Shown here: one piece after another, positions 46,180-57,576 of the stretch | Layout: each line of letters begins with the position of its first letter | How positions within the stretch are numbered: position 1 is the stretch's first letter | Notes under the pieces: generated by a model | What the model was told of the DNA's origin: nothing | Database searches by the model: none | The model's input: the letters and a program-made list of their open reading frames with translations, nothing else | Program-made: the position numbers and the translations under genes | Assembly (NCBI RefSeq): GCF_001634365.1 | Contig: NZ_CP014578.1 | Coordinates: 2,852,001 to 2,916,000 of the forward strand | Length of the DNA: 64,000 nucleotides | Source: Paraburkholderia phytofirmans OLGA172 | Lineage (GTDB): Bacteria; Pseudomonadota; Gammaproteobacteria; Burkholderiales; Burkholderiaceae | Direction of reading: 5' to 3'

Positions 46180-48483
46180 TCAGAATGCCGTCCCGATCTG
46201 GAACTGGAACTTCTGATACTGGTCGCCCGTGTGCTTCGTGAGCGGGAAGCCCAAGCTGAGCTTGAGCGGGCCGATCGGCGAGATCCACGCAAGACCTACA
46301 CCGTAACCGTAACGCAGGCCATTCGCGCCGGTGCTGTTACCCTCCGTACCCCAGACGTTACCGCCGTCGAGGAACGTGAAGACACGCAACGTACGGTCGT
46401 ATCCCGTGCCCGGCAGCGGGAACGTCAATTCGACGTTACCCACCAGCAGCTTCGAGCCGCCGATCGGGTCGTTCGTCTTCGCATCGCGCGGACCCAGCGA
46501 GCTCGGCTCGTAGCCCCGCACCGAACCGATACCGCCCGCGTAATAGTTCTTGAAAATCGGGTATGGCTTGCCGCCCATGCCGTTACCGTAACCGCCCTGG
46601 AAGTTGAAGCCCAGCACGAAACCGCGCGAGAACGAATAATAGTACTGCGCGTTGATGTCGGCCTTGTAGTACTGCGTGCTGCCGATCGGCGTGCCGTATT
46701 CGGCGTTCGCCTGCGTGAAGTAGCCGCGGCTCGGCACCAGTGCGCTGTCACGCGCGTCGCGCGACCAACCCACCGTGACCGGCACGTTGTTCGACACACG
46801 GCCGAATTCGTGCACGTAATCGATATAACTTTGCGGCGTGTTCGCGTCGATATCCAGCTGGTTCTGCTCGAGGCCGGCGCCGAAGTACACCGTGTCGACT
46901 TCGGAGAACGGAATACCGAACTTCAGGTCGCCACCGATCGTGACGATCTTGAAGCTCGAATCCGTCGAGTAGTACAGCGGCTGGTACGTACGGTAATAGA
47001 CGTCGGTAATCCGCTTGATGCCGTCGACCGTGAAGTACGGGTCGACCTGCGTGACCGTCAAGGTACGGTACGTCTTGGCGGTATTCACGTTCACCGAGAG
47101 ACTCGTACCCGAACCGAACACGTTGTCCTGCGACACGCCCGCGGAGAGCACCACCTTGTCGGTCGACGAGAAGCCCGCACCCAGCGTGATTGCGCCGGTC
47201 GGCTTTTCGGCCACCTTGACGTCCACATCGACCTGGTCCGGCGTGCCTTCGACCGGCACCGTAGTCACGTCGACATCGGTAAAGTAGCCAAGACGATTAA
47301 TCCGGTCTTTCGACAGCGCGAGGCGGTTCGAATCGAACCATGAGCTTTCGAGCTGGCGCATTTCGCGGCGCACCACTTCGTCGCGAGTACGCGTGTTGCC
47401 GACCACGTTGATGCGGCGCACGTACACACGGCGGCTCGGGTCCACTTGCAGCGTCAGGTCGACCTTGTGGTGTTCCTGATCGATCTGCGGCTGCGCGTTG
47501 ACAGTAGCGAACGCGTAGCCATATTCGCCCAGCTTGTCGACGATCGCCTTGGTGGTGGCTTGCAGCTTTTCAGCCGAGAAGCGGTCACCCGGTTTGATCT
47601 TGATGAGCTTGGCCAGCTCCGGCTCGCGGTCGAGCAGATTTCCCGCCAGCTTGATGCTATTGATCGTGTACGGCTCGCCTTCATGCAGCGTGACCGTCAG
47701 ATACATGTCCTTCTTGTCCGGCGTGATCGATACCTGGGTCGACTCGATGTTGAACTCGAGGTAGCCGCGATTCAGGTAATACGAGCGGACGTTTTCGAGG
47801 TCGCCGGTGAGCTTGTCTTTCGCGTACAGGTCGTTCTTCGTGTACCACGAGAACCAGTTCGGCGTGGACAGCTGCATTTCGTCGCGCAGCGTACCCGTGC
47901 TGAACGCTTTGTTGCCGATGAAGTTGATCTGGCGGATCTTCGCGCTCGGACCTTCCGCCACCGAGAACAGCACCGACACGCGGTTGCGGTCGATCGGCGT
48001 GATCGTGGTGGTGACTTCGGCGGCATAGTAGCCACGCGTCAGATACTGGCGCTTCAGTTCCTGCTCGGCCTTGTCGACGAGTGCCTTGTCGTAGTAACGG
48101 CCCTGCGACAAACCGACCGCGCGCAGCGCCTTGGTCAGGTTCTCCTTGTCGAACTCGTGAATACCGGCGAAGTCGATCGTGCCGATCGCCGGACGCTCCA
48201 GCACCTGCACGATGACGACATTGCCTTCGGTTGCGATCTTGACGTCGTTGAAGAAGCCCGTGGCGTACAGCGCGCGGATGGCTTCAGAAGCCTTGTCGTC
48301 GCTAAACGTGTCGCCTTGCTTGATGGGCAGGTACGCGAACACGGTGCCGGGTTCGACGCGTTGCAATCCCTCGATCCGGATGTCTTGCACCACGAAGGGC
48401 GTCGTTGCGTGAGCAACCAGCCCATGCGCGGCGAATGCCGCGGCTATAACCGTCTTTGGAACAAAGCGATGAGGTTTAAACAA
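46180..48483 (-). CDS. bamA: Outer membrane protein assembly factor BamA
   Basis: A 767-residue Omp85 protein. A signal peptide is followed by five POTRA domains (FVVQDIRIEGLQRVEPGTVF opens the first) and a C-terminal 16-strand barrel. Motifs in the barrel include SVRGYEPSSLGPRD (the VRGF-type lid motif) and the final strand FQIGTAF ending in Phe. It is the core of the machine that folds outer membrane proteins. It lies between rseP and skp. Confidence 0.98.
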   Translation of the reverse strand: MFKPHRFVPKTVIAAAFAAHGLVAHATTPFVVQDIRIEGLQRVEPGTVFAYLPIKQGDTFSDDKASEAIRALYATGFFNDVKIATEGNVVIVQVLERPAIGTIDFAGIHEFDKENLTKALRAVGLSQGRYYDKALVDKAEQELKRQYLTRGYYAAEVTTTITPIDRNRVSVLFSVAEGPSAKIRQINFIGNKAFSTGTLRDEMQLSTPNWFSWYTKNDLYAKDKLTGDLENVRSYYLNRGYLEFNIESTQVSITPDKKDMYLTVTLHEGEPYTINSIKLAGNLLDREPELAKLIKIKPGDRFSAEKLQATTKAIVDKLGEYGYAFATVNAQPQIDQEHHKVDLTLQVDPSRRVYVRRINVVGNTRTRDEVVRREMRQLESSWFDSNRLALSKDRINRLGYFTDVDVTTVPVEGTPDQVDVDVKVAEKPTGAITLGAGFSSTDKVVLSAGVSQDNVFGSGTSLSVNVNTAKTYRTLTVTQVDPYFTVDGIKRITDVYYRTYQPLYYSTDSSFKIVTIGGDLKFGIPFSEVDTVYFGAGLEQNQLDIDANTPQSYIDYVHEFGRVSNNVPVTVGWSRDARDSALVPSRGYFTQANAEYGTPIGSTQYYKADINAQYYYSFSRGFVLGFNFQGGYGNGMGGKPYPIFKNYYAGGIGSVRGYEPSSLGPRDAKTNDPIGGSKLLVGNVELTFPLPGTGYDRTLRVFTFLDGGNVWGTEGNSTGANGLRYGYGVGLAWISPIGPLKLSLGFPLTKHTGDQYQKFQFQIGTAF

Positions 48484-48550
48484 CGTGCTTCCCCAGTGTG
48501 TATAGCTGCATCAGGTCAGACGGTCGCCATCGTGAACGCCGCCAGACACT

Positions 48551-49936
48551 TTAAAAATGGATTAAACGAGCCAGATCGTTGAACAGCGCGATCGCCGACA
48601 ATGCGACGATGCAGGCGAGACCCGCCCTCTGAAAAACGAGTTGCCAGCGATCGGAGACAACTTTACCGGTTACAGCTTCAACCAAATAATATAACAGATG
48701 CCCCCCGTCCAAAACCGGAATTGGTAACAGGTTCAGTACACCGAGGCTAATACTGACAAGGGCCAGGAACGACAGGAATGCAGAAGGACCTAGACGTGCG
48801 CTCTTTCCTGCGTAATCGGCGATCGTCACGGGGCCAGAAAGATTCTTCAGCGAAGCCTCGCCGACGATCATCCGCCCGAACATGCGCACCGAATAAACAG
48901 CCAGATCCCACGTACGGCGCGCGCCGAGCTGCAGACTTTCGACCGGTCCATAACGCACGTCGATCGACGGCACCTGGGTGGCCAGCTCCGCACCGATACG
49001 GCCGATCTGCTGCCCCGTCGCGTCATCACGCTGCGACTGCGGGACGATGCGAACCTCTTCCAGCTTGCCCGCCGCTTGCCCGCCACGCTCTACCTGCAGC
49101 GTCACGGGCACACCGGCGTGCGATTTTACATACGCGATGAAGGCCGTGGCATTGTCGGTCGGAACGCCGTCGACCGCGCGCAGACGGTCACCCACTGCAA
49201 GGCCTGCCTGTTGCGCTGCGCTACCCGGCTGCACACCCGCGACCGTCAGCTTGCCACCACCCGGCTCGAAACCGAGACGCGACATAAAGTCGTCGTCGAC
49301 GTCTTTCTCGGCGATGCCACGCAGATCCAGCTGGAAATCCGAGGTGCCGTGGGCATCTTTCGCGCTCAGCACGACGCGCTTGTGATCGAAAGCCGCACCC
49401 AGCAGTTTCCAGCGCAGGTCGGACCAGGAGCGCACGTGCCCGGATTCGCCGGCGTTCTCGGCTCGCACCGCAACGATGGTTTCGCCGCCGTCGAACCCGG
49501 CCAACGCCGCCGGCGTATTCGGAGCAGGCACAGCCACCACCGCCGCCGGCTCCGTCACGCCAGTGGCGAACACGAGGGCGAACAGGACGATGGCGAGCAG
49601 GAAGTTCGCGACCGGACCGGCCACGACAATCGCGAAACGACGCCACACCGACTGCCGGTTGAACGCATGCGGCAAGGCCTCGACCGGAATCGGCGCACCG
49701 CCGGTCTCGCGCTCGTCGAGCATCTTCACGTAGCCGCCCAGCGGCAGTGCGGCAATCGTCCATTCGGTGCCCGTCTTCGGACTCACCCACTGGAACAGCG
49801 GCTTGCCGAACCCGATCGAAAAGCGCAACACCTTGACGCCGCACAAACGCGCCACGCTGTAATGCCCGTACTCGTGGACGACTACGAGCACACCAATCGC
49901 GACCGCGAAGGCAAGCAGTTCGATCAGCAGATTCAT
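48551..49936 (-). CDS. rseP: Site-2 intramembrane protease RseP
   Basis: A 461-residue zinc metalloprotease in the inner membrane that cleaves anti-sigma factors. The active site HEYGH is at about residues 20-24, and the second motif lies in NLLPIPVLDGGHLLYY near the C-terminus. Two PDZ-like domains lie between (AVVAVPAPNTPAALAGFDGG and VAGVQPGSAAQQAGLAVGDR). The ATG chosen gives the family's N-terminal helix. Confidence 0.97.
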   Translation of the reverse strand: MNLLIELLAFAVAIGVLVVVHEYGHYSVARLCGVKVLRFSIGFGKPLFQWVSPKTGTEWTIAALPLGGYVKMLDERETGGAPIPVEALPHAFNRQSVWRRFAIVVAGPVANFLLAIVLFALVFATGVTEPAAVVAVPAPNTPAALAGFDGGETIVAVRAENAGESGHVRSWSDLRWKLLGAAFDHKRVVLSAKDAHGTSDFQLDLRGIAEKDVDDDFMSRLGFEPGGGKLTVAGVQPGSAAQQAGLAVGDRLRAVDGVPTDNATAFIAYVKSHAGVPVTLQVERGGQAAGKLEEVRIVPQSQRDDATGQQIGRIGAELATQVPSIDVRYGPVESLQLGARRTWDLAVYSVRMFGRMIVGEASLKNLSGPVTIADYAGKSARLGPSAFLSFLALVSISLGVLNLLPIPVLDGGHLLYYLVEAVTGKVVSDRWQLVFQRAGLACIVALSAIALFNDLARLIHF

Positions 49937-49943
49937 AGGCGCC

Positions 49944-51149
49944 TCACTGGACGGCGCGTTCCGTGCGACGGGCGCCGTCCGGCAGGCGCGCAATGAAGTC
50001 GACAGCGGCGCGGCGCGCGGCGGTGTCGGCCTCAATCACGTCATCAAGCGCGTGCGCGCTGCGGTTCGGCAACGCGTTGAGTACGGCGTCCACAACCTGA
50101 GCGATCGCCATGAAACCGATCTGGCGCGACAGAAACGCTTCAACAGCGACTTCGTTCGCGGCATTCAGGGCCGCGCTCGCCAAGCCACCCTCGGCCAGCG
50201 CCTTCACGGCAAGCGCGAGACACGGGAAGCGCGTGTAATCCGGCTTTTCGAACGAGAGCGACGCGACCTGCAGCAAATCGAGTTGCGCCACGCCCGAATC
50301 GACGCGGTCCGGAAACGCCAGCGCATGCGCGATCGGCGTGCGCATGTCGGGGTTCCCCAGTTGCGCGAGCACCGAGCCGTCGGCGTACGACACCATCGAA
50401 TGAATCACGCTTTGCGGGTGAATCAGTACCTCGATGCGCTCGCCCGGCAGATTGAAGAGCCAGTGCGCCTCGATCACTTCGAGGCCTTTGTTCATCATCG
50501 TGGCCGAGTCGACCGAAATCTTGCGGCCCATGACCCAGTTCGGATGCTTGCAGGCTTCGTCCGGCGTGACGTCGACCAGCGTAGCCGGTTCGCGCGTGCG
50601 GAACGGACCGCCCGAGGCGGTCAGGATGATCTTCGAGACGCCGCCGTGCTGCTCGGCTTCGCGCGGCAGGCACTGGAAAATGGCGTTGTGTTCGCTGTCG
50701 ACCGGCAGCAGCACGGCGCCGTTGTCACGCACCGCGTCCATGAAGATCGCGCCGGACATCACCAGCGCTTCCTTGTTGGCGAGCAAGATGCGCTTGCCGG
50801 CGCGCGCGGCAGCGAGACTCGGCGCGAGGCCTGCCGCGCCGACGATCGCCGCCACCACCGTATCGCAGCCGTCGCTGTTCGAGACGTCGACGAGCGCTTG
50901 CGGCCCGTACGTGACTTCGGTCTTGCAGCCCCCCTCGCGCAGCTTCGCCGCGACGCGCGCGGCAGTATCGGCATCGCCGACTACCGCGACTTCAGGCTTG
51001 AAGCGCAGGCATTGCTCGACGAGCTTGTCGCCGTTGCGATGCGCCGTTAGCGCGTAAACCGAAAAGCGCTCGGGATGACGCGCGACGACGTCGAGCGTGC
51101 TGTCTCCAATCGAGCCCGTGGAACCGAGCAATGTCAGACGTTTTTGCAT
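49944..51149 (-). CDS. dxr: 1-deoxy-D-xylulose 5-phosphate reductoisomerase
   Basis: A 401-residue NADPH-dependent enzyme of the MEP isoprenoid pathway. The cofactor motif [16 protein letters not shown] is at the N-terminus, the metal-binding [11 protein letters not shown] in the middle, and ASGGPFRT and [20 protein letters not shown] follow. It supplies isoprenyl precursors for UppS in the same block. The start chosen gives MQKRLTLLG. Confidence 0.97.
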   Translation of the reverse strand: MQKRLTLLGSTGSIGDSTLDVVARHPERFSVYALTAHRNGDKLVEQCLRFKPEVAVVGDADTAARVAAKLREGGCKTEVTYGPQALVDVSNSDGCDTVVAAIVGAAGLAPSLAAARAGKRILLANKEALVMSGAIFMDAVRDNGAVLLPVDSEHNAIFQCLPREAEQHGGVSKIILTASGGPFRTREPATLVDVTPDEACKHPNWVMGRKISVDSATMMNKGLEVIEAHWLFNLPGERIEVLIHPQSVIHSMVSYADGSVLAQLGNPDMRTPIAHALAFPDRVDSGVAQLDLLQVASLSFEKPDYTRFPCLALAVKALAEGGLASAALNAANEVAVEAFLSRQIGFMAIAQVVDAVLNALPNRSAHALDDVIEADTAARRAAVDFIARLPDGARRTERAVQ

Positions 51150-51159
51150 ATCTCTTTCT

Positions 51160-51981
51160 CTAGCCGAGCAGCAGCATGGCAAGCGGCAGCACCGGCAACA
51201 ATGCGTCGATGCGGTCGAGCACGCCACCGTGCCCGGGCAACAGGCCGCTTGAATCTTTCACTCCGGCCTGGCGTTTCATCATTGATTCGAACAGGTCGCC
51301 CACCACGCTGAATGCCACCAGCAGGGTCAGTGCGAGCAGTGTACGTACGGCGCCCCATTGCGCCAGCAGCGCAGAATACAGGGTCGGCTCGAACGCGTGC
51401 AAAAAGACCGCCGCAGCGGCGACGATCATCACAACCAGCCAGCCGCCGATCGCGCCCTCCCAAGTCTTACCCGGGCTGATGGCAGGCGCCAGCTTGTGTT
51501 TCCCGAAAGCCTTTCCAGAGAAGTATGCGCCGATATCGGCCAGCCATACCAACAGCAGCAGCGACAACACGAACGGCACACCCTTCATGCGCGCGGCGAC
51601 GAGAGCATGCCAGCACGCGACGAATACCACAATGCCGGCAAGAAATAGAAAGGCTCGCCAAGCCCCCCGCGCGAAGGTCGGCTTGCGCAGAAGCACGTAC
51701 GGCCCCGCGATCACCCAGAAAATAGCGGCCGCCTGAAAGAGCGGCCGGGGCTCCTCGACGCCGGTACCGAGACGTGTGCTCGCGACCAGCGCCACGGCGG
51801 CCACCAGCGCGTAAATGAGCGGGCCCGCGCCGCCGAGCTTCAACAGGCGCGCCCATTCCCACGCGGCGAACACGACGACGAAGGCGATCAACGCGCCGAA
51901 CGCGCCCACCGGCGCGAACAACGTGACCGGCAAGAAGATCGCCAGCAGGATGATCGCCGTGATGACACGGGTTTTTAGCAT
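51160..51981 (-). CDS. cdsA: Phosphatidate cytidylyltransferase
   Basis: A 273-residue inner membrane enzyme that makes CDP-diacylglycerol for phospholipid synthesis. It has about eight helices. The signature lies near the C-terminus as [20 protein letters not shown] followed by [18 protein letters not shown]. It overlaps uppS by seven bases. Confidence 0.97.
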   Translation of the reverse strand: MLKTRVITAIILLAIFLPVTLFAPVGAFGALIAFVVVFAAWEWARLLKLGGAGPLIYALVAAVALVASTRLGTGVEEPRPLFQAAAIFWVIAGPYVLLRKPTFARGAWRAFLFLAGIVVFVACWHALVAARMKGVPFVLSLLLLVWLADIGAYFSGKAFGKHKLAPAISPGKTWEGAIGGWLVVMIVAAAAVFLHAFEPTLYSALLAQWGAVRTLLALTLLVAFSVVGDLFESMMKRQAGVKDSSGLLPGHGGVLDRIDALLPVLPLAMLLLG

Positions 51982-52757
51982 GGAAGCGAATCGACGTTCT
52001 GCGATTGCGGCTCGAGTTGAGCACTGGTGCGGCCGAAGCGGCGCTCACGCTCCCCGTAGGATGCGATGGCGTGGCCGAGCGCGTCGGCGTCGAAATCCGG
52101 CCAGAACGTGTCGGTGAAGTAGAACTCGGTGTAGGCGAGTTGCCAGAGCAGGAAGTTGCTGACGCGGCGCTCGCCGCCGGTGCGGATAAAGAGGTCCGGC
52201 TCCGGCGCATAGGCCATCGACAGGTGTTCGGCGAACGAGTCCTCGTTCACCTCGACCGTCTTGCCCGCCAGCGCCGATTGCTCGGCGAGCTTGCGGGTGG
52301 CCTGCATGATGTCCCAGCGGCCGCCGTAATTGGCGGCAATGGTGAGTGTGAGTCGGGTATTGCGCGCGGTTTTGGTTTCCGCGCGCTTGATCAGGTCGCG
52401 GATGCGCGTATCGAACTTCGACAGATCGCCAACCACGCGCAAACGGATGCCGTTTGCGTGCAGTTTGCCGATCTCGCGCTCCAGCGCGGTGACGAACAGG
52501 CGCATCAGGAACGACACTTCGTCGTTCGGGCGGCGCCAGTTTTCCGAGCTGAAAGCAAACAGCGTCAGGTATTCGACGCCCTGCCGGGCGCAGGCCTCGA
52601 CGGCCGCACGCACCGCGTCGACGCCGCGCGTATGACCGGCCACGCGCGGCAGACGGCGCTGGGTCGCCCAACGGCCGTTGCCGTCCATGATGATCGCGAT
52701 ATGTCGCGGCACCGCGGCGACATCAGGTACGCGCACGGTTGAGCTGGTATAGGTCAT
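51975..52757 (-). CDS. uppS: Undecaprenyl diphosphate synthase
   Basis: A 260-residue cis-prenyltransferase that makes the C55 lipid carrier for cell wall and LPS synthesis. The diphosphate-binding P-loop motif [13 protein letters not shown] is at about residues 22-34. The family's FSSENWRRP and the C-terminal [19 protein letters not shown] are present. Length is normal. Confidence 0.97.
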   Translation of the reverse strand: MTYTSSTVRVPDVAAVPRHIAIIMDGNGRWATQRRLPRVAGHTRGVDAVRAAVEACARQGVEYLTLFAFSSENWRRPNDEVSFLMRLFVTALEREIGKLHANGIRLRVVGDLSKFDTRIRDLIKRAETKTARNTRLTLTIAANYGGRWDIMQATRKLAEQSALAGKTVEVNEDSFAEHLSMAYAPEPDLFIRTGGERRVSNFLLWQLAYTEFYFTDTFWPDFDADALGHAIASYGERERRFGRTSAQLEPQSQNVDSLPC

Positions 52758-52820
52758 GGCCGTCGGGACAGTGACTGCAAAAAAAGAAGTGGAAACCCTG
52801 AAGGTGCTGAGCGTGCGGCC

Positions 52821-53381
52821 TCAGACCGTCATGATCTCGGCTTCTTTCGTCACTACCAGTTTGTCGATTTCCGTGACGAACTTGTCCGTCAGTTTCTGAA
52901 CGTCGTCACCCGCACGGCGCTCGTCATCTTCCGAAATTTCCTTGTCTTTCACGAGCTTTTTAAGTTGCTCGTTCGCATCACGGCGCAGGTTACGAACAGC
53001 GACCTTGGCCGTTTCCGCTTCGCTCTTGACTACTTTGGTCAGTTCGCGGCGGCGCTCTTCGGTCAGCGCGGGCATCGGCACGCGGATCACGTCGCCTTGC
53101 GTGGCCGGGTTCAGACCGAGGTCCGACTCGCGGATCGCCTTTTCGACGACCTGGACCATCTTCTTTTCCCACGGCTGCACGCCGATCGTGCGTGCGTCGA
53201 TCAGCGTCAGGTTCGCAACCTGCGAAATCGGTACCGGCGAACCGTAGTAATCGCACTGGATGTGATCGAGCAAACCCGTGTGCGCACGGCCCGTACGGAT
53301 CTTCGACAGGTCGTTCTTGAACGCGTCGATCGAGCGCTGCATCTTTTGTTCAGCGCCCTTCCTGATATCAGCCACAGACAT
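52821..53381 (-). CDS. frr: Ribosome recycling factor
   Basis: A 186-residue protein that splits ribosomes after termination together with EF-G. The N-terminus [20 protein letters not shown] is followed by [14 protein letters not shown], and the C-terminal [18 protein letters not shown] is the family end. It follows pyrH in the usual order. Confidence 0.98.
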   Translation of the reverse strand: MSVADIRKGAEQKMQRSIDAFKNDLSKIRTGRAHTGLLDHIQCDYYGSPVPISQVANLTLIDARTIGVQPWEKKMVQVVEKAIRESDLGLNPATQGDVIRVPMPALTEERRRELTKVVKSEAETAKVAVRNLRRDANEQLKKLVKDKEISEDDERRAGDDVQKLTDKFVTEIDKLVVTKEAEIMTV

Positions 53382-53481
53382 TTTTAAACCTCCGAACCTT
53401 CAAAACGGTACGAACCGGCCAGCGCGCACACGATGCGGCGGCCTGGATTCGCGTTAAAGCCCACGTTATGTGAACGAGAGT

Positions 53482-54195
53482 TTACACGTGGACGAGGGTG
53501 CCCTCGTCCTCGCCTAGTACGATGCGCTTGAGCGCACCCGGCTTGACGATCGAAAACACCCGGATCGGCAGCTTCTGGTCGCGGCACAGCGCGAACGCCG
53601 TGGCGTCCATCACCTGCAGATTGCGGCCGATGGCTTCGTCGAAGCTGATCGTGGCGTAACGGGTCGCACTCGGGTCTATCTTGGGGTCGGCCGAATAGAC
53701 GCCGTCCACCTTGGTGGCTTTCAGCACGACTTCCGCGCCGACTTCCGCGCCACGCAGCGCGGCGGCCGTATCCGTCGTGAAGAACGGATTGCCGGTACCG
53801 GCCGCGAAAATCACGACTTTGCCTTCCTCGAGCTGGCGAATCGCGCGGGGCCGGATGTACGGCTCGACTACCTGGTCCATGCGCAGCGCGGATTGCACGC
53901 GCGCCTCGATACCGGCGTGGCGCATTGCGTCCTGCAGCGCCAGCGCATTCATCATGGTGGCCAGCATGCCCATGTAGTCAGCCGTGGCGCGATCCATACC
54001 GGCCGCGCCACCCGCGACGCCGCGGAAAATATTGCCGCCGCCAATCACCACGGCCAGCTGCGTTCCGAGACGGACCACTTCGGCCACGTCCGCTACCATT
54101 CGCTCGATGGTTGCGCGGTTGATGCCGAAGGCATCGTCGCCCATCAGGGCTTCACCGGAGAGTTTGAGCAGGACGCGTTTATAGGCAGTGGGCAT
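53482..54195 (-). CDS. pyrH: Uridylate kinase
   Basis: A 237-residue UMP kinase of the amino acid kinase fold. [20 protein letters not shown] opens it, [10 protein letters not shown] forms the nucleotide loop, and [20 protein letters not shown] follows. It acts in pyrimidine nucleotide synthesis. The start chosen removes an unlikely N-terminal extension. Confidence 0.97.
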   Translation of the reverse strand: MPTAYKRVLLKLSGEALMGDDAFGINRATIERMVADVAEVVRLGTQLAVVIGGGNIFRGVAGGAAGMDRATADYMGMLATMMNALALQDAMRHAGIEARVQSALRMDQVVEPYIRPRAIRQLEEGKVVIFAAGTGNPFFTTDTAAALRGAEVGAEVVLKATKVDGVYSADPKIDPSATRYATISFDEAIGRNLQVMDATAFALCRDQKLPIRVFSIVKPGALKRIVLGEDEGTLVHV

Positions 54196-54415
54196 AGGGG
54201 TATCCAGATCGCGCAGAACAGGGCAACAACAAGGGACTAATGTAGGGGTGAAATACTGATTCGGGCAAGCGCCGCCAAATTGACGAACCCTGGGGTTCGC
54301 CAGCAGCGGCTGCACAGCGAGGGTCAACCCGCGCGCAGCCTTGCGGCGCCGCCGACCGCGGCAAAGTCTTGCTCCGCCGCGGGTCCAACGGTACTAACTG
54401 AAGCTTAAGCGATGC

Positions 54416-55297
54416 TTATTGTTGCTTTGCAGCAGCGACTTGAGCCGCCACTTCAGCTGCGAAGTCGTCTTGCTTCTTCTCGATGCCTTCGCCGACCACG
54501 AACAGCGCGAACTTCTGCACGCTCGAGTTGCCGGCCTTCAGCATCTGTTCGATTGTCTGCTTGTCGTTCTTAACGAACGTCTGGTTCAGCAGCGACACTT
54601 CCTTCAGGTACTTCTGCACGCTGCCGTCGACCATCTTGGCGACGATTTCAGCCGGCTTGCCCGATTCAGCAGCCTTCTGCTCAGCAATGCTGCGTTCCTT
54701 GGCGATCAGATCCGCCGGCACGTCGTCCGACGACAGCGAGACCGGCTTCATGGCGGCGATGTGCATTGCCACGTCCTTGCCGATCTGCTCGTCCGCGCCG
54801 GTGTACTCGACCAGCACGCCGATACGGGTGCCGTGCAGGTACGCTGCCAGCTTGTTCGCCGTGTCGAAACGCACGAAACGGCGGATCGACAGGTTTTCAC
54901 CGATCTTGCCGACCAGTGCCAGACGCACTGCGTCGACCGTCGAGCCGTCCAGCGGCAGTGCCGACAGCGCGGCGACGTCAGCCGGGTTTTGCGTAGCGAC
55001 CAGTTCAGCGATCGTCTTCGAGAAAGCCAGGAAGTCGTCGTTCTTCGAAACGAAGTCGGTTTCGCAGTTCAGTTCGACCAGCGAACCAGCGTTGCCGCCG
55101 ATGAACGATGCAACCACGCCTTCAGCCGTCACGCGCGACGCTGCCTTGCTGGCCTTGTTGCCCAGCTTCACGCGCAGCAGCTCTTCAGCGCGCGCCATGT
55201 CGCCATCGGCTTCCGTCAGCGCCTTCTTGCACTCCATCATCGGCGCGTCGGTCTTTGCGCGCAGTTCTGCAACCATGCTTGCGGTAATTGCCGCCAT
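54416..55297 (-). CDS. tsf: Elongation factor Ts
   Basis: A 293-residue guanine nucleotide exchange factor for EF-Tu. The N-terminal UBA-like domain and the signature [20 protein letters not shown] are clear, followed by [15 protein letters not shown]. The second of two adjacent ATGs is better placed (six bases) from AGGAG. It is downstream of rpsB after a terminator-like hairpin. Confidence 0.98.
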   Translation of the reverse strand: MAAITASMVAELRAKTDAPMMECKKALTEADGDMARAEELLRVKLGNKASKAASRVTAEGVVASFIGGNAGSLVELNCETDFVSKNDDFLAFSKTIAELVATQNPADVAALSALPLDGSTVDAVRLALVGKIGENLSIRRFVRFDTANKLAAYLHGTRIGVLVEYTGADEQIGKDVAMHIAAMKPVSLSSDDVPADLIAKERSIAEQKAAESGKPAEIVAKMVDGSVQKYLKEVSLLNQTFVKNDKQTIEQMLKAGNSSVQKFALFVVGEGIEKKQDDFAAEVAAQVAAAKQQ

Positions 55298-55437
55298 CAT
55301 TTGCTCCTTGAGTTCCGTCTGTCACACGCCGCCCGGACTTCGATACCGGCGGCAAGAATTCGTTTCAACGTCGCACGTATTTTTTACGGTCTACGTTTAG
55401 GCACTGCTCACAGCACACCACTACTTTGTCGCGGCTT

Positions 55438-55471
55438 AAAAAAAGGGGGCCTGTAGAAAGCCCCCTTTTTT
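55438..55471 (-). terminator. Intrinsic terminator after rpsB
   Basis: On the minus strand AAAAAAGGGGGC, a nine-base loop and GCCCCC followed by T7 lie just after the rpsB stop and before tsf. It may reduce rather than abolish read-through into tsf. Confidence 0.85.
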
Positions 55472-55489
55472 GCCGGACACGGGGTAGCT

Positions 55490-56242
55490 TTACGCTTCCC
55501 CGTTGACCTCGACGAACTCGTCGCCGTCACCGCCACGGGCAGCTTGCACCACTTCGTTGACCGCGTTAGCGCGGCCTTCGAGGATCGCGTCAGCCACGCC
55601 AGCCGTGTACAGAGCGACAGCCTTCGAAGCGTCGTCGTTACCCGGGATCACGTAGTCGATGCCTTCCGGCGAGTGGTTCGTATCGACCACGGCGATGACC
55701 GGAATGCCGAGCTTGTTGGCTTCGGTCACGGCAATCTTGTGGTAGCCGACGTCGACCACGAAGATCGCGTCCGGAATGCCGCCCATGTCCTTCACGCCGC
55801 CGATCGACTTTTGCAGCTTGGCCATTTCGCGTTCGAACAGGAGCGCTTCCTTCTTGCTCATGCGTTCGGTTTCGCCTGCTTCCAGCGCTGCTTCCATGTC
55901 CTTCAGGCGCTTGATCGAAACCTTCAGCGTCTTGAAGTTGGTCAGCATGCCGCCGAGCCAGCGTGCGTTGACGAACGGCATGCCAGCGCGCTGCGCTTCT
56001 TCAGCGATCGTGTCGCGCGATTGACGCTTCGTGCCGACGAACAGGATCGTGCCGCGATTCGCTGCCAGTTGACGCGCGTACTTCAGCGCGTCGTTGTACA
56101 TCGGCAGCGTCTTTTCGAGGTTGATAATGTGAATCTTGTTGCGATGGCCGAAAATGAAGGGGGCCATCTTCGGGTTCCAGAAGCGCGTTTGGTGACCGAA
56201 GTGGACACCGGCTTCCAGCATTTGACGCATGGTAACTGCCAT
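55490..56242 (-). CDS. rpsB: Ribosomal protein uS2
   Basis: A 250-residue ribosomal protein of the small subunit. The family signatures [20 protein letters not shown] and [20 protein letters not shown] are present. It heads the series rpsB-tsf-pyrH-frr. Confidence 0.98.
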   Translation of the reverse strand: MAVTMRQMLEAGVHFGHQTRFWNPKMAPFIFGHRNKIHIINLEKTLPMYNDALKYARQLAANRGTILFVGTKRQSRDTIAEEAQRAGMPFVNARWLGGMLTNFKTLKVSIKRLKDMEAALEAGETERMSKKEALLFEREMAKLQKSIGGVKDMGGIPDAIFVVDVGYHKIAVTEANKLGIPVIAVVDTNHSPEGIDYVIPGNDDASKAVALYTAGVADAILEGRANAVNEVVQAARGGDGDEFVEVNGEA

Positions 56243-56735
56243 GTAAATCTCCGCGAGGGTTGGGTCTTAAGCCGGCTGCCGTATCGGCCGCGCTGCCTTT
56301 TTTGGCTGAACGCGACGGACACCCTGGGTGCGCCGGCTTGCGAGTCTGCTGCCTTGGTACTGCGCTTGCTGCTATTTACCCGTAGCGCAGGCAACTATCG
56401 CTACGAGAAGTCTTCCCGCCAGTTTTGTGCTGCATGCTTGTGCCGCATTAGCACAGCTGCTTGTGCCGCATTAGCACAGCAACAGACCAACAAAAATAAG
56501 ACAGAGATCGACTTAGCCAAACATTATAGCACGCGACTATCGGCCGGCTCAACCCGCGCGGTAGCTCCCGTTCGCCGCGAGCGGTTGCACCCGCCCGCTC
56601 GCCACCGCCCGCACCAAGCCGCCCGCCTTCCGCCGCAGACACGGGAGCAAAAGACGCCGGCCCTCTCGCAAAACCCTGCGGCAGGCGGAATATGGTGCGA
56701 TAATCCCGCAATAAATCGCATTTCAGGCCCGACTC
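56243..56735. other. Divergent intergenic region rpsB / map
   Basis: Almost 500 bases that must hold both promoters and the rpsB leader. A duplicated short stretch TGTGCCGCATTAGCACAGC appears twice near 56439-56480. No known leader RNA was recognised. Confidence 0.5.
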
Positions 56736-57545
56736 ATGGCTATTACGCTCAAAAACGAACACGATATCGCGCAGATGCGCGTCGCCTGCAAACTCGCTAG
56801 CGAAGTGCTCGACTACATTACGCCGTTCGTCACGGCCGGCATCACGACCGGCGAACTCGACCGGCTGTGTCACGAATACATGCTCAAGGAACAAGGTACG
56901 GTTCCGGCGCCGCTGAATTATCAGCCGCCCGGCTATCCGCCCTACCCGAAAGCCACCTGCATCTCGGTAAACGACGTGATCTGCCACGGCATTCCGGGCG
57001 ACAAGACGCTGAAGAACGGCGACGCACTGAATATCGACGTCACGGTGATCAAGGAAGGCTACTTCGGCGACACCAGCCGGATGTTCATCGTCGGCGAAGG
57101 CTCGATCATGGCCAAACGCCTCGTGCAGACCACCTTCGAATGCATGTGGCTCGGCATCGACCAGGTGCGCCCGGGCGCCCATCTCGGCGATATCGGCTAC
57201 GCCATCCAGAAGCATGCCGAAGGGCAAGGCTACAGCGTGGTGCGCGAATATTGCGGCCATGGCATCGGCACGGTATTCCACGAAGACCCGCAGATTCTTC
57301 ACTACGGCCGTCCCGGCACCGGGCTCGAACTGCAGGCTGGCATGATCTTCACGATCGAGCCGATGATCAACGCCGGCCGGCGCGACATCCGCACCATGCC
57401 GGACCATTGGACCGTCAAGACCAAGGACCGCAGCCTGTCGGCGCAGTGGGAACATACCGTGCTCGTCACCGAAACGGGCTACGACGTGCTGACTGTCTCG
57501 GCCGGCACGCCCGCGCGTCCGCCGGTTGTCGCAGCCACGGCCTGA
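56736..57545 (+). CDS. map: Methionine aminopeptidase
   Basis: A 269-residue type I enzyme that removes the initiator Met. Metal ligands lie in [19 protein letters not shown] (two Asp), [13 protein letters not shown] (His), FTIEPMIN (Glu) and [10 protein letters not shown] (Glu). Length is normal. It is divergent from rpsB and precedes glnD. Confidence 0.98.
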   Translation: MAITLKNEHDIAQMRVACKLASEVLDYITPFVTAGITTGELDRLCHEYMLKEQGTVPAPLNYQPPGYPPYPKATCISVNDVICHGIPGDKTLKNGDALNIDVTVIKEGYFGDTSRMFIVGEGSIMAKRLVQTTFECMWLGIDQVRPGAHLGDIGYAIQKHAEGQGYSVVREYCGHGIGTVFHEDPQILHYGRPGTGLELQAGMIFTIEPMINAGRRDIRTMPDHWTVKTKDRSLSAQWEHTVLVTETGYDVLTVSAGTPARPPVVAATA

Positions 57546-57576
57546 ACGACTTCCGACCTCACCCGCCCGCCTGCCA

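Noticed and set aside
45539..46288. Longer Skp reading with 71 additional residues
   Set aside because: The extension is Arg/Pro-rich spacer translation and would bury the signal peptide.
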